From Streptomyces caniferus (GTDB lineage: Bacteria; Actinomycetota; Actinomycetes; Streptomycetales; Streptomycetaceae): a DNA stretch of 64,000 nucleotides. The translations under genes and the position numbers were made by a program. The notes under the pieces were generated by a model that had not been told where the DNA came from, did no database searches, and worked only from the letters and a program-made list of their open reading frames with translations. Below are positions 18,015 to 27,027 of the stretch, piece after piece (position 1 is the first letter of the stretch; each line of letters starts with the position of its first letter). The stretch spans positions 744,001 to 808,000 of the forward strand of contig NZ_BLIN01000005.1 of the NCBI RefSeq assembly GCF_009811555.1, given 5' to 3'.

Positions 18015-20246
18015 CTACGGGAGGGACATCGAGGGCAGGCCGGGCAACACCTTTTCGAGCGTGATGGGGAAGTCGCGTACGCGGATCCCGGTGGCGTTGA
18101 AGACGGCGTTGGCGACCGCCGCGCCGGACCCGCAGATGCCCAGCTCACCGACGCCCTTCGCGCCGAGCGGGTTCGCCTTGTCGTCGTACCCGTCGAGGAC
18201 GACGACCTCGACGTCGGGGATGTCGGCATGAACGGGCACCAGGTATTGCGCGAAGTCCCGGTTGACGAAGGCACCGGTTCGCGGGTCGACCACGGCCTCT
18301 TCCTCCAGCGCCGCACCGGCTCCCCAGATCATGCCGCCCATCAGCTGCGAACGGGCCGTCTTCGCGTTGAGCACGCGGCCCACCGAGAACACGCCCAGCA
18401 TCCGCCGCAGACGGATCTCGGCGGTGTCCGCGTCGACCCCCACTTCGGCGAAGTGGGCCCCGTAGGTGTGGATCGAGTAGGCCGAGTAGTGCGGATCGTC
18501 GCCCATGAAGCGGGTCCGGCCCTCCGCCTCCATCCCTTCGGGGGCGTGGCGTGCCACGATCTCGCTCAGCGCCTCGGACATGCCGCCGATGCGCACACCG
18601 CCCACGGCGAACACGGCGTTGGCCGGGTCCAGGCCGTACAGCGGGGAGCGCGTGTCGCCGCACGCCGCGGCCAGCAGCTTCTCGCGCAGGGCCGCACACG
18701 CCCGGTACGTCGCGGTGCTGGAGTTGGTGGCGCCCCACGACCCGCCGGACCCCCAGCTGCTGGGATGCTCGGACCTCCCGAGCTCGACCCGCACCCGCTC
18801 CCGCGGCAGCCCGAGCCCGTCGGCCGCGACCTGCGTCAGGATGGTGTACGTGCCGGTCCCGATATCGGTCATGTCCGACTGGACGACGGCGGTGCCGTCC
18901 GCCGTCAACCGCACCCGCACCGCGGTCGGCCCCTGGAAGTGCCCGCGGATGGCGGCGGACATGCCGTAGCCCACCAGCCACCGTCCGTCGCGCATACTCG
19001 CCGGCGGCACGGGGCGGCGCTCCCAGCCGAACCGGCGCGCGCCTTCGCGCAGGCAGTCGACCAGATGCCGGTCGCTGTACGGCACGTCCCGCTCGGGGTC
19101 GACGGTGGGCTCGTTGCGGATCCGCAGCTCGACCGGGTCCATCCCGAGCGCCTCGGCCAGCTCGTCCATCGCCGACTCCACCGCGAGCATGCCCGGCGCC
19201 TCGCCCGGCGCGCGGACGTCCGAACCGCGCGGCAGGTCCAGCGGCGTCAGCCGGTGGCTGGTCAACCGGTGGGGCGCGGCGTAGAGGCTGCGGGTCGTGG
19301 CGGCGGTCTGCTCGGCGTACTCCATGTCGGGGTTGGTGTGCATGGTGACGTCATGGGCGAGCGCGGACAGCCGTCCGTCGCGGCCCGCTCCCAGCCGGAC
19401 CCGCTGGTTCGAGGTGGGGCGCACGCCGACGAGCTGGAAGACCTGCTGCCGGGTCAGCGCGACCTTGACAGGGCGGCCCGACGCGCGGGCGGCCAGCGCC
19501 GCCAGGATCGTCTCGGCATGGATGCCCAGCTTGGAGCCGAATCCCCCGCCGACGAAGGGCGTGACGATGTGAATCCGCTCGGGATCGGTCTGGAGGGTGG
19601 CGGCGATCGAGGCCCGCGCCGCATCGACGATCTGGCAGCTGACGTGGACGATCAGGTCCTCGCCCCGCGGTTCCGCCAGGCATGCGTGCGGTTCCATCGG
19701 CATCGAGAGCTCGTACGGCGTCGTGTAGTACTGATCGATCTTCACGGGGGCGGAACTGAATCCGGCATCGAAATCGCCCACCGCGGTGTCGGTGGCGAGT
19801 CCGGCATTGACCGTCTTCGGCGCGTACGCCTCGCCTTCGTGCCCGGCCAGGAGGAAACGGCCCTGCCCGACCGCGTAATCCACGTCCACGAGTTCGGCCG
19901 CCGCGCGGGCCTGCTCGAAGGTCTCGGCGACGACGAGTGCCACCGGCTCGCCGTAGTGGTGCACGTCCGGGCCGGTCAGCGCCGGCTGGGCGCGCCAGTA
20001 TTCCATCGGAACGGACTCGTCACGCGGGCCCTGCTCCGGAGCATTGTGATGGGTCATCACCATGCGTACACCGGGCGCGCGTTCGGCGCTGCCGGCGTCG
20101 ATCCGGGTGATGCGGCCCTTGCCGATGGTCGCGCCGACGATGACACCGTAGAGCGGTTGGCCGGCTTCCCAGTTCTCGTAGGAGTAGGTGGCCCGGCCGG
20201 TGACCTTCGACGGGCCGTCCACGCGGTTCACAGCTTGCCCGATCAT
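18015..20246 (-). CDS. Molybdopterin-binding subunit of xanthine dehydrogenase family (PaoC/YagR-like)
   Basis: A 743-residue large subunit of a molybdenum hydroxylase. It starts with the aldehyde-oxidase alpha/beta hammerhead (VNRVDGPSKVTGRATYSYENW). Mo-cofactor motifs are GGGFGSKLG near residue 230, a GEAPG substrate loop, and near the C-terminus KGVGELGICG, which carries the catalytic glutamate. The length, the FAD-subunit cluster and gene order match the periplasmic aldehyde oxidoreductase PaoABC of E. coli more than classical xanthine dehydrogenase, so aldehydes are the most likely substrates. It is the last gene of the three-gene operon, 9 bases after the FAD subunit. Confidence 0.88.
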   Translation of the reverse strand: MIGQAVNRVDGPSKVTGRATYSYENWEAGQPLYGVIVGATIGKGRITRIDAGSAERAPGVRMVMTHHNAPEQGPRDESVPMEYWRAQPALTGPDVHHYGEPVALVVAETFEQARAAAELVDVDYAVGQGRFLLAGHEGEAYAPKTVNAGLATDTAVGDFDAGFSSAPVKIDQYYTTPYELSMPMEPHACLAEPRGEDLIVHVSCQIVDAARASIAATLQTDPERIHIVTPFVGGGFGSKLGIHAETILAALAARASGRPVKVALTRQQVFQLVGVRPTSNQRVRLGAGRDGRLSALAHDVTMHTNPDMEYAEQTAATTRSLYAAPHRLTSHRLTPLDLPRGSDVRAPGEAPGMLAVESAMDELAEALGMDPVELRIRNEPTVDPERDVPYSDRHLVDCLREGARRFGWERRPVPPASMRDGRWLVGYGMSAAIRGHFQGPTAVRVRLTADGTAVVQSDMTDIGTGTYTILTQVAADGLGLPRERVRVELGRSEHPSSWGSGGSWGATNSSTATYRACAALREKLLAAACGDTRSPLYGLDPANAVFAVGGVRIGGMSEALSEIVARHAPEGMEAEGRTRFMGDDPHYSAYSIHTYGAHFAEVGVDADTAEIRLRRMLGVFSVGRVLNAKTARSQLMGGMIWGAGAALEEEAVVDPRTGAFVNRDFAQYLVPVHADIPDVEVVVLDGYDDKANPLGAKGVGELGICGSGAAVANAVFNATGIRVRDFPITLEKVLPGLPSMSLP

Positions 20247-20255
20247 CTCGGCTCC

Positions 20256-21239
20256 TCAGCTCGGCCGAGCCGCTTGCGCCAGCGTGCGGCACAGCGTGCG
20301 CTTGGCCAGCTCGATCTTGAAGTCGTTCTCCCCCCGCCCCACGGCGTCGCGCATCGCAACCTCGGCGGCGGCGCGGTACGTGTCCATCGTGGCGGGGCGC
20401 CCGGTCAAGGCGGCCTCGGCCTCGACGGACCGCCACGGTTTGTGGGCCACACCGCCGAAGGCCACCCGCGCCAGCTCGATCGTCTCCTGCTCCACCGAGA
20501 CGACGGCCGCCACGGAGACCAGCGCGAACTCGTAGGACGCCCGGTCGCGCACCTTGCGGTAGAGCTGCCGGCCCGGCGGCGGCGGGGGCAGGAGCACGGC
20601 CGTGATCATCTCGTCGGGCCGCAGCTCGGTCTCGATGTGCGGTGTGCCGCCGGGCAGCCGGTAGAAGTCCGTGATGGCGACGCGGCGTACCGACGCATCG
20701 GCGTCCAGCAGCTCGATCTCCGCGTCCAGCGCGGTCAGCGCGACGGCCATGTCCGAGGGGTGGGTCGCGATGCAGGAGTCGTCGGCGCCGAGAATCGCGT
20801 GGATCCGGTTGAATCCGTCGAGCGCCGAGCATCCGGACCCGGGCTCCCGCTTGTTGCAGCCCGCGGCGGTGTCGTAGAAGTACGGGCAGCGCGTGCGCTG
20901 CAGCAGATTTCCGCCGGTGGACGCCTTGTTGCGCAACTGGCCCGACGCGCCGGACAACAGCGCCTCCGACAGCGCCGGATAGCGCGTACGTACCCGGGCA
21001 TCGGCGGCCACATCGGAGTTCGCCGCCTGTGCGCCGATGCGCAGTCCGCCGTCCGGGAGTTCCTCGATGTCCCGCAACGGAAGCCGGCTGATGTCGACCA
21101 GATGGCTGGGCTTCTCGATGTCGAGCTTCATCAGGTCGAGCAGGTTGGTGCCGCCACTGATGAACTTCGCGCCGGTTTTGGACACCGCGGCGACGGCTGC
21201 CTGTGCGTCGGTGGCCCGCTCGTAGGTGAAGGGCCTCAT
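20256..21239 (-). CDS. FAD-binding subunit of xanthine dehydrogenase family (PaoB/YagS-like)
   Basis: A 327-residue electron-transfer subunit. The FAD domain motif [14 protein letters not shown] is at about 25-38, and [21 protein letters not shown] follows near 105-125. A cluster of four cysteines ([21 protein letters not shown]) marks the extra [4Fe-4S] centre found in PaoB and absent from ordinary XdhB. It shuttles electrons between the 2Fe-2S subunit and FAD. ATG 21239 overlaps the stop of the upstream gene (ATGA). Confidence 0.88.
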   Translation of the reverse strand: MRPFTYERATDAQAAVAAVSKTGAKFISGGTNLLDLMKLDIEKPSHLVDISRLPLRDIEELPDGGLRIGAQAANSDVAADARVRTRYPALSEALLSGASGQLRNKASTGGNLLQRTRCPYFYDTAAGCNKREPGSGCSALDGFNRIHAILGADDSCIATHPSDMAVALTALDAEIELLDADASVRRVAITDFYRLPGGTPHIETELRPDEMITAVLLPPPPPGRQLYRKVRDRASYEFALVSVAAVVSVEQETIELARVAFGGVAHKPWRSVEAEAALTGRPATMDTYRAAAEVAMRDAVGRGENDFKIELAKRTLCRTLAQAARPS

Positions 21240-21805
21240 TGCGGGTCTCCCTCCGCGACGTCGCGGATGGCGGCGACGATGTTCGGATAGGCGGCGCACC
21301 GGCAGATGTTGCCGCTCATCCGCTCCCGGATCTCGTCGCCGGTCAACGCGACCTGGGGGGCGGCCACATCAGCGGTGGCGTGGCTGGGCCAGCCCGCCTC
21401 CACCTCGGTGAGCATGCCGACGGCCGAACAGATCTGGCCGGGAGTGCAGTAGCCGCACTGGAAGCCGTCCCGCTCGACGAAGGCACGCTGCATGGGGTGC
21501 AGCCCCTCGGGATCGCCCAGGCCTTCGATCGTCACGATCTCGTCGTCCTCGTGCATCACGGCGAGCGAGAGACAGGAGTTGACGCGCCGGCCGTTGATCA
21601 GCACCGTGCAGGCGCCGCACTGCCCGTGGTCACACCCCTTCTTGGTCCCGCCCAGGCGCAGATGCTCGCGCAGCGCGTCGAGCAGCGAGGTCCGCGGATC
21701 CACCTCCAGCCGCCGCACCTGGTCGTTGACGTTCAGTGTGATCGCCGAGAGCGGGGCCGTGGCCACCTGACTCCGCTCCGCGGCGGCCGCATCGGATTCG
21801 CTCAT
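21236..21805 (-). CDS. [2Fe-2S] subunit of xanthine dehydrogenase family (PaoA/YagT-like)
   Basis: A 189-residue iron-sulfur subunit. The plant-ferredoxin motif [22 protein letters not shown] and the second cluster motif CGYCTPGQI...[13 protein letters not shown] are complete. ATG 21805 ([12 protein letters not shown]) is chosen because GGAAGG lies about 9 bases upstream; a longer form adds an unconvincing arginine-rich leader. No Tat signal is evident, unlike E. coli PaoA, so the enzyme may be cytoplasmic. It is the first gene of the operon; an exact 20-bp direct repeat lies upstream. Confidence 0.88.
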   Translation of the reverse strand: MSESDAAAAERSQVATAPLSAITLNVNDQVRRLEVDPRTSLLDALREHLRLGGTKKGCDHGQCGACTVLINGRRVNSCLSLAVMHEDDEIVTIEGLGDPEGLHPMQRAFVERDGFQCGYCTPGQICSAVGMLTEVEAGWPSHATADVAAPQVALTGDEIRERMSGNICRCAAYPNIVAAIRDVAEGDPQ

Positions 21806-21853
21806 CACAGCCCGCCTTCCTCGCTGGGCGCGGGTGTCACTCCTCGGATAGGC

Positions 21854-21908
21854 GTCACCACTGCCGGGCACGCCCTTCCCCGCACCCCGTCACCACTGCC
21901 GGGCACGC
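21854..21908. repeat. Exact 20-bp direct repeat upstream of the molybdenum-hydroxylase operon
   Basis: GTCACCACTGCCGGGCACGC occurs at 21854-21873 and again at 21889-21908, 35 bp apart (about 3.3 helical turns). The copies lie 49 and 84 bases before the iron-sulfur-subunit ATG and could be operator sites. Confidence 0.7.
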
Positions 21909-22062
21909 TTCCCCCTCCCCAGGGTCTCGCACATGCCTGACCGTCGCAGCGCGAAGACCCTGTGGGCGGAAGGCGGGACGTGGCGGCCACGGCGCGGCCG
22001 GACCACGGCTCCGCCCGGGCCCGACAACCGGCTCCGGCCCGGCCCCTCCCGCCCCGCGCGGT

Positions 22063-22494
22063 TCAGCGCTCCTGTTCCACCAACTGCTTCAATTGCCGCA
22101 GGTCGCTCCGCAGACCCCGTTCGATCGCCGCCGCCTGGGCGAAGCCCCGGGGCCCGCCGAACGCGTCCTTGATCTCGCCGGGGTCGTACTCGAAGCGGGC
22201 CTGGACCCGGGTGTGCTCGCGGTCGATGGGCAGCAGGGAGAAGGTGCCCGCCAGCTCGGGGCCGCTGGTGGTCTGCCACATCATGACGTTCTCCATGCTG
22301 CGGTCGGTGATCTCGATGTCGACCCCCTGCGTCCGGCCGCCCGCGTCCAGGTCCAGGTGCGTCCGGTGCTCGCCCTCCGAGCGGGCCTCGCGCACGCCGT
22401 CCAGGAAGCGCGGATAGACCTCCGCCCGGTGGAGGCAGTCCCAGGCCGTATCGATGGGAGCGCTGATATCGATGTGTTCTTCGAGAGTGCTCAT
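22063..22494 (-). CDS. SRPBCC (polyketide cyclase/dehydrase-like) family protein
   Basis: A 143-residue START/SRPBCC-fold protein: HIDISAPIDTAWDCLHRAEVYPRFLDGVREAR is the classic first strand and helix, and the C-terminal helix begins AIERGLRSDLRQLKQLVEQ. These small proteins bind hydrophobic ligands in a helix-grip pocket; some are aromatases or cyclases. No polyketide genes are adjacent, so no specific substrate is proposed. ATG 22494 is in a typical start position. It stands alone, divergent from the next membrane protein. Confidence 0.85.
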   Translation of the reverse strand: MSTLEEHIDISAPIDTAWDCLHRAEVYPRFLDGVREARSEGEHRTHLDLDAGGRTQGVDIEITDRSMENVMMWQTTSGPELAGTFSLLPIDREHTRVQARFEYDPGEIKDAFGGPRGFAQAAAIERGLRSDLRQLKQLVEQER

Positions 22495-22631
22495 CGGGCA
22501 CCTCACAGCTCGGTTCACGGCTACACGGTTACTTCTCCAGGGTGCTCCGGGCGGGAACCGGAAGCGACCCGGCTCCCCCGGGCCCGGTGTCGCCCCGGGG
22601 CGACCGGCCCGAGCCGGCCTACGGTGGCCGC

Positions 22632-24005
22632 GTGACAGCGAGTGCACCGAAGCGCGCATGCCGCCGTGACCTGTGGGCGGTTGCGGGTGCGGTGGCGTTG
22701 TTCGTACTGGCGGCCGTCGTGGGGCGGGTCCTCAACCGGACGGTCTACGGTTCCGAGGGGATTCTGCGGCTGGGCTGGCCCCCGTTGTACGCATGGTGGC
22801 TGCCGCATGCCGGCCCCGGCACTCCGGCGGCGGTGGCCGTCGCCGCGCTGGTGGTGGTCTACGGGCCGTCGACCGCACGGCGGCTTCCGTGGCGGGCGCT
22901 GGTGCCGGCGGTGTGGGCCGCGGCGATGGCCTGGACGTGGTCGCTGGCGCTCGTGGACGGGTGGGGCCGGGGCGTCGCCGAGCGGCTGACCACGAGCCTG
23001 GAGTACCTGCGGTCCGTCGACGACGTGCACGACGTGGGCGCCTTTCTGCGCGACTTCACCCGGCACATTCTGGTCGGCTCGCCCGACATCTGGCCGGCGC
23101 ATGTGGCCGGTCATCCGCCCGGTGCGCTGCTGACGTTCGTCGGTCTGGACCGGATCGGGCTGGGCGGCGGTGCCTGGGCCGCCGTCTGGTGCCTCACCGT
23201 CGGGACCTCCCTCACCGCGGCCGTCATGGTCACCGTCCGCGCGTGTTGCGGTGAGGAACTGGCACGCCGGGCCGCCTCGTTCCTGGTGCTGGCTCCCGCA
23301 GCGGTGTGGATCGGGGTCAGCGCCGACGGCTACTTCGCGGGCGTGGCCGCCTGGGCCCTCGCCCTGCTGGCCCTGGCGGCCACGCGGAGCACACGGGTGC
23401 CGCGCCTCGCCGCGCTGGGCGCGGGACTGCTGCTCGGCTGGGCCTGGTACCTCTCCTACGGCCTGACCCTTCTCGTCGTCCCCGCGGCCGCGGTGCTGCT
23501 GCTCGCGCGCTCGGTCCGCCCGTTGCCGTACGTACTGCTGGGCGTGCTGGTGTGGGTGGCGGCGTTCACCTCGGCCGGGTTCTGGTGGCTGGACGGCTAT
23601 ACGACGCTCGTCGAGCGGTACTACCAAGGTGCCGCGAAGGTACGCCCGTACAGCTACTTCATCTGGGCCAACCTGGCGGCCCAGGTGGTGACCGTGGGCC
23701 CGGCCACCGTCGCCGGACTGCGTCGCGCCGCTGGTCCGCTGGGCCGGGCGGTACGGCGAATGCGGCGCGAGCCGCCGACCGGACGCGGCGCCCTCGCCGT
23801 GCTGGTCGCGGCCGGGCTGTGCCTGCTGCTGCTCGCGGATGTGTCCGGGATGAGCAAGGCGGAGACCGAACGGATCTGGCTGGGCTTCGCGGTGTGGACG
23901 CTGCCCGCCTGTGCGCTGCTCCCCCGCCGCTTCCATCCCTGGTGGCTGGCCGCGCAGGGCCTCCTCGCCCTGCTGGTCAACCACCTGCTGCTCACGGGCT
24001 GGTGA
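22632..24005 (+). CDS. Polytopic membrane protein of unknown function
   Basis: A 457-residue integral membrane protein with about 11-12 hydrophobic segments. GTG 22632 is the start (VTASAPKRACRRDLW), consistent with the positive-inside rule. A soluble loop of about 60 residues near 115-180 contains RLTTSLEYLRSVDDVHDVGAFLRDFTRH and HVAGHPPGALLTF; the H-PPG motif resembles extracytoplasmic catalytic loops of GT-C-type lipid-linked glycosyltransferases. That assignment is only a suggestion. Its 3' end lies 54 bases from the convergent gene's stop. Confidence 0.75.
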   Translation: MTASAPKRACRRDLWAVAGAVALFVLAAVVGRVLNRTVYGSEGILRLGWPPLYAWWLPHAGPGTPAAVAVAALVVVYGPSTARRLPWRALVPAVWAAAMAWTWSLALVDGWGRGVAERLTTSLEYLRSVDDVHDVGAFLRDFTRHILVGSPDIWPAHVAGHPPGALLTFVGLDRIGLGGGAWAAVWCLTVGTSLTAAVMVTVRACCGEELARRAASFLVLAPAAVWIGVSADGYFAGVAAWALALLALAATRSTRVPRLAALGAGLLLGWAWYLSYGLTLLVVPAAAVLLLARSVRPLPYVLLGVLVWVAAFTSAGFWWLDGYTTLVERYYQGAAKVRPYSYFIWANLAAQVVTVGPATVAGLRRAAGPLGRAVRRMRREPPTGRGALAVLVAAGLCLLLLADVSGMSKAETERIWLGFAVWTLPACALLPRRFHPWWLAAQGLLALLVNHLLLTGW

Positions 24006-24059
24006 CGGCGGCCCGCCGACCCCGGCCTCCGCCGGCGACCGGTGCGAAGGGCTTGCGGC

Positions 24060-24773
24060 CTACTCGTCGGGGCGGCGGGGCGCCGATGGAGGGGACGGAG
24101 GCGGAGAGGGCGGCCCGGCCGGAGGCGGGGCGGGCGGAGCAGTCGGGGGCGCGTGCGGCGGAGGGGATGGAGGCCCGGCCGGGGGCGCGGGCGGAGCGGG
24201 AGGCGCGCCCGGAGCCGGTGGCGGGGACGGAGGCGGTGGCGGGGACGGAGGCGGTGGCGGTGGCGGTGGCGGGGACGGAGGCGGGAGATCCCCGATCCGT
24301 GCACCCGTCGCATGCGTGCGCCACAGCGCGACCAGCAGACACACCGCGGAGGCCGCGAAGAGCCCGGCGGCGATCAGCAACCAGCGGCCCCAGAAGACAC
24401 CGGACGGCAGGGCGGTGTACCGCGTGAAGTCCGGGACGCGACGCAGGATCAGCGGGTACCACACCAACAGCAGCAGGAGCGCGACGAACGCGGGCACCCG
24501 GAGGTAGTTGATCCCGCCCGCCACCACCGGGCCGGGGGTTCCCGCCTCCCGCCGACGGCCCCGGCTCAGGCGCTGCACCACACGGTCGGTGACGGTGTAG
24601 AGGGGCAGGAACACCAGGTCGTGCAGGAGGGCTGCGCCGACGAACCAGATGATGATGCCGAGGGTGTCTCCGGTGAGCAGACGAACGCCCGCGTACACCG
24701 TCAGGAGGAAGGAGCACACGACGAGGAGGAGGTGGAGCGGCGACGCCCCGTAGCGTGCGCGGAAGGCCTTCAC
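24060..24773 (-). CDS. Four-helix membrane protein with a polyproline C-terminal tail
   Basis: A 237-residue protein. Residues about 1-150 contain four hydrophobic segments (starting LHLLLVVCSFLLTVYAGVRLL, then LGIIIWFVGAALLHDLVFLPLYTV). Residues about 160-237 are a low-complexity tail of PPPSPPP, PPAPG and PPSPP units encoded by a GGCGGTGGCGGGGACGGA-like repeat on the other strand. GTG 24773 gives a GTGA overlap with the molybdopterin gene, so the two are translationally coupled and this is probably its membrane partner. The tail could be a spacer or an SH3/WW-like ligand; it may vary in length between strains. Confidence 0.78.
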   Translation of the reverse strand: MKAFRARYGASPLHLLLVVCSFLLTVYAGVRLLTGDTLGIIIWFVGAALLHDLVFLPLYTVTDRVVQRLSRGRRREAGTPGPVVAGGINYLRVPAFVALLLLLVWYPLILRRVPDFTRYTALPSGVFWGRWLLIAAGLFAASAVCLLVALWRTHATGARIGDLPPPSPPPPPPPPPSPPPPPSPPPAPGAPPAPPAPPAGPPSPPPHAPPTAPPAPPPAGPPSPPPSPPSAPRRPDE

Positions 24774-26110
24774 ACCGTGCCCCCGAAGGTGAGACGGGTG
24801 ACCCATTTGGTGTTGTGCACACCGGGGTTGGCGGGGACGATGATGCGCGCCGGGTATCCGTGGTCCGGGGAGAGATCGGCGCCGTTGACCCGGAGCGCCA
24901 GCAGCGAGCGGGCGTCGCGTACTTGGTTGTCGCGCAGATGCGTCGAGCGGAAGGCCCCGGCACGCTGCACGGACTCGACGAAGACGCCCGGTGGGCCGTG
25001 GCGCAGGCCGACGAGCGCGGCGAGGTCGGTCAGCCGGACGCCGCTCCAGTGCTGGTCGTCGGTGGACCAGCCCTCGACGCAGGCGATGGGCAGGGCGGCC
25101 GTGCGCTGGGGCAGGGCCAGGACCTGCGCGCGGGTGAGGATCTTCTCCCGGCCGTTGCCCCGCACCACCAGCCGCCAGTCGGGCCCGATGTCGCGGGCCC
25201 GGATCCCCACGCTCGCCGCGGTCTTGTTGATCTGGAAACCATTGGGCCCCTGCCCCGGCTCCTGGCCGCGCGGAGCCAGCAGCGCGGTGCCGCGCAGCGA
25301 ACCGCCGATGCTCTGCCCCGCCGTGACGAGGAGCAGGCTCAGGGACCCCGCGCCCACCAGGCCGAGAGCCCCGCGCCGCGATGTGGTGGGAGGCGCGGGG
25401 TGCGGGGTCACCAGCCCGGTGTCGTCGGCCGGTTCGCTCACCGTCCGGGCGGCCGGGGTGCGCAGCTCGGTACCCAGCCGGCGGCTGCGCAGGGCCTTCG
25501 CCATCACCGGGAGACGGAACGCGATATGGACGACGAACGCCCCGGTGAAGATCCATGCACCGTAGAAATGCAGGGTGTAGAAGGAGCCCGGGAAGATGTA
25601 GTGCAGCTGGATGTTCAGCACGCCGGTGACGAACTCGAACAGCGCCCCGCCCACGAGGAGCAGCAGCGACAGCCGTTCCAGCGCATGGCTCGGGGAGCGC
25701 AGCGGCGGCCAGGAGAACAGCTTCGGGAGGACCGACCACAGCTTCGCCAGCAGGACGGGGATCAGCACCACGCCGAGCGTGACGTGGACGCCCTGGGTGA
25801 GGCGGTAGAGCCAGTACGGGCTGGTCGGCCAGGAGAACAGGTAGAAGCCGAGCCAGCCCTTCCCCGGTGTCTGGTCGTTGCCCGGGGCCAGATCGGGGTT
25901 GTAGGCGGCGTAGGACAGCAGTCCGGTCACGAACAGCACGGGGATGCCGACGAGCAGGAGCACTCCGAACACCGAGGTCAGCCACGGTCCGCGCAGCGGG
26001 CTGCGCCAGAAGGCGGGGCGCGCCGGGCCGGGCGGCGGACCGCCCGGCAGGCGAGGGCGGCGGCCGGGGGCGGGGTGGTGCGGCCCGTCGTCGTGGTCGC
26101 TCGGCTCCAT
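24770..26110 (-). CDS. Cytochrome b561-like membrane domain fused to a sulfite-oxidase-type molybdopterin domain
   Basis: A 446-residue fusion. Residues 40-205 hold four membrane segments with paired histidines (GVHVTLGV, LHFYGAWIFTGAFVVHI), a di-haem cytochrome b pattern. After a linker with a Tat-like RR (TSRRGALG, about 245) and a fifth hydrophobic segment, residues 290-446 are an oxidoreductase molybdopterin domain with the Mo-ligand cysteine in IACVEGWS (Cys344) and SVQRAGAFRSTHL. It probably passes electrons between a periplasmic substrate and the membrane quinone pool, like MsrPQ or YedYZ in one chain. The ATG has GAAGGGA upstream. It is first in a two-gene operon. Confidence 0.85.
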   Translation of the reverse strand: MEPSDHDDGPHHPAPGRRPRLPGGPPPGPARPAFWRSPLRGPWLTSVFGVLLLVGIPVLFVTGLLSYAAYNPDLAPGNDQTPGKGWLGFYLFSWPTSPYWLYRLTQGVHVTLGVVLIPVLLAKLWSVLPKLFSWPPLRSPSHALERLSLLLLVGGALFEFVTGVLNIQLHYIFPGSFYTLHFYGAWIFTGAFVVHIAFRLPVMAKALRSRRLGTELRTPAARTVSEPADDTGLVTPHPAPPTTSRRGALGLVGAGSLSLLLVTAGQSIGGSLRGTALLAPRGQEPGQGPNGFQINKTAASVGIRARDIGPDWRLVVRGNGREKILTRAQVLALPQRTAALPIACVEGWSTDDQHWSGVRLTDLAALVGLRHGPPGVFVESVQRAGAFRSTHLRDNQVRDARSLLALRVNGADLSPDHGYPARIIVPANPGVHNTKWVTRLTFGGTV

Positions 26111-26244
26111 GGCATCCCTTCACCGTGTCCGGGGCGGCTCGGCCCGGCCGCGCAGGGACAAGATAGGCGGCAAAGTGCGCATACGGCACGAACCATGACG
26201 ATCTACCAGTCGCCGGACACCCCATGCCGCATGCCGCGTACGCG

Positions 26245-26871
26245 CTACTGCGCCTCGCCCTCCTGCTCCCGCACGGCGGTGTCGTCCCGCAGGTAGCCGA
26301 GCCGGTCGACCACCTCGACCACCCCGTCGACGCTTTCGCACAGCCGCACGGCGATGGTGACCAGGCTCCGGTGGTCCAGGGTGCCGGTGAGCGTCACGGT
26401 GCCGTCGGCGACATCGACCGTGACCGCGGACGGGGAGACCCCGAGCGTCCGCGTCAGCACCTCCTCCAGCACCTCCTCCTGAATGGCGCGGTCCCGGCGC
26501 AGGAACAGCCGCACCAGGTCACTGCGGCTGATCACACCGACGAGACGGCCGAAGTCGTCGACCACGGGCAGCCGCTTGACCCTCTTCTTCTCCATGGTCC
26601 TGGCCGCCTCGACGACGCTCCAACCGGGCCGCGCCACCACCGCGGGGCTCGTCATGATCGCTTCGGCGGTGGTCGCCCCGAGCTTCGCGAGCTGCCTGCG
26701 CAGCAGATCGGCTTCGGAGACCACCCCCACCGGCCGCTCGTCCTCGTCGAGGACGGGGACGGCGGTGATGTCGTACTCGTCGAGCAGGCGCGCGATCTCC
26801 TTGAACGGCGTGCCCCGCTGGACGACGACGGCTTGGGGCGTCATCAGGTCGGCGACGCGGCGGTGCCTCAT
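26245..26871 (-). CDS. CBS-pair and BON domain protein
   Basis: A 208-residue protein. CBS1 is at about 1-60 (VADLMTPQAVVVQRGTPFKEIA), CBS2 at about 70-128 (IMTSPAVVARPGWSVVEAARTM ... VGVISRSDLVRL) and a BON domain at about 135-198 (VDVADGTVTLTGTLDHRS). CBS pairs bind adenine nucleotides and act as energy sensors; BON domains associate with membranes or phospholipid. This CBS-BON combination is common in actinobacterial stress loci near universal stress proteins, as here. No partner enzyme domain is present. Confidence 0.92.
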   Translation of the reverse strand: MRHRRVADLMTPQAVVVQRGTPFKEIARLLDEYDITAVPVLDEDERPVGVVSEADLLRRQLAKLGATTAEAIMTSPAVVARPGWSVVEAARTMEKKRVKRLPVVDDFGRLVGVISRSDLVRLFLRRDRAIQEEVLEEVLTRTLGVSPSAVTVDVADGTVTLTGTLDHRSLVTIAVRLCESVDGVVEVVDRLGYLRDDTAVREQEGEAQ

Positions 26872-27027
26872 GGTGGGCCAGTCCCTCCGGTTGTGCACGG
26901 GCCGGATCCCGTCGGCCGCACGGGCGGGGAGTCCGGTACGGACAAGCCTGCCTCGCACCGGTGAAGCGTGCGCAGAACGCAGCGGGTCCGGCGCGTCCAC
27001 GGCTCGCGCTCGCCCGTACGGGCCCGC

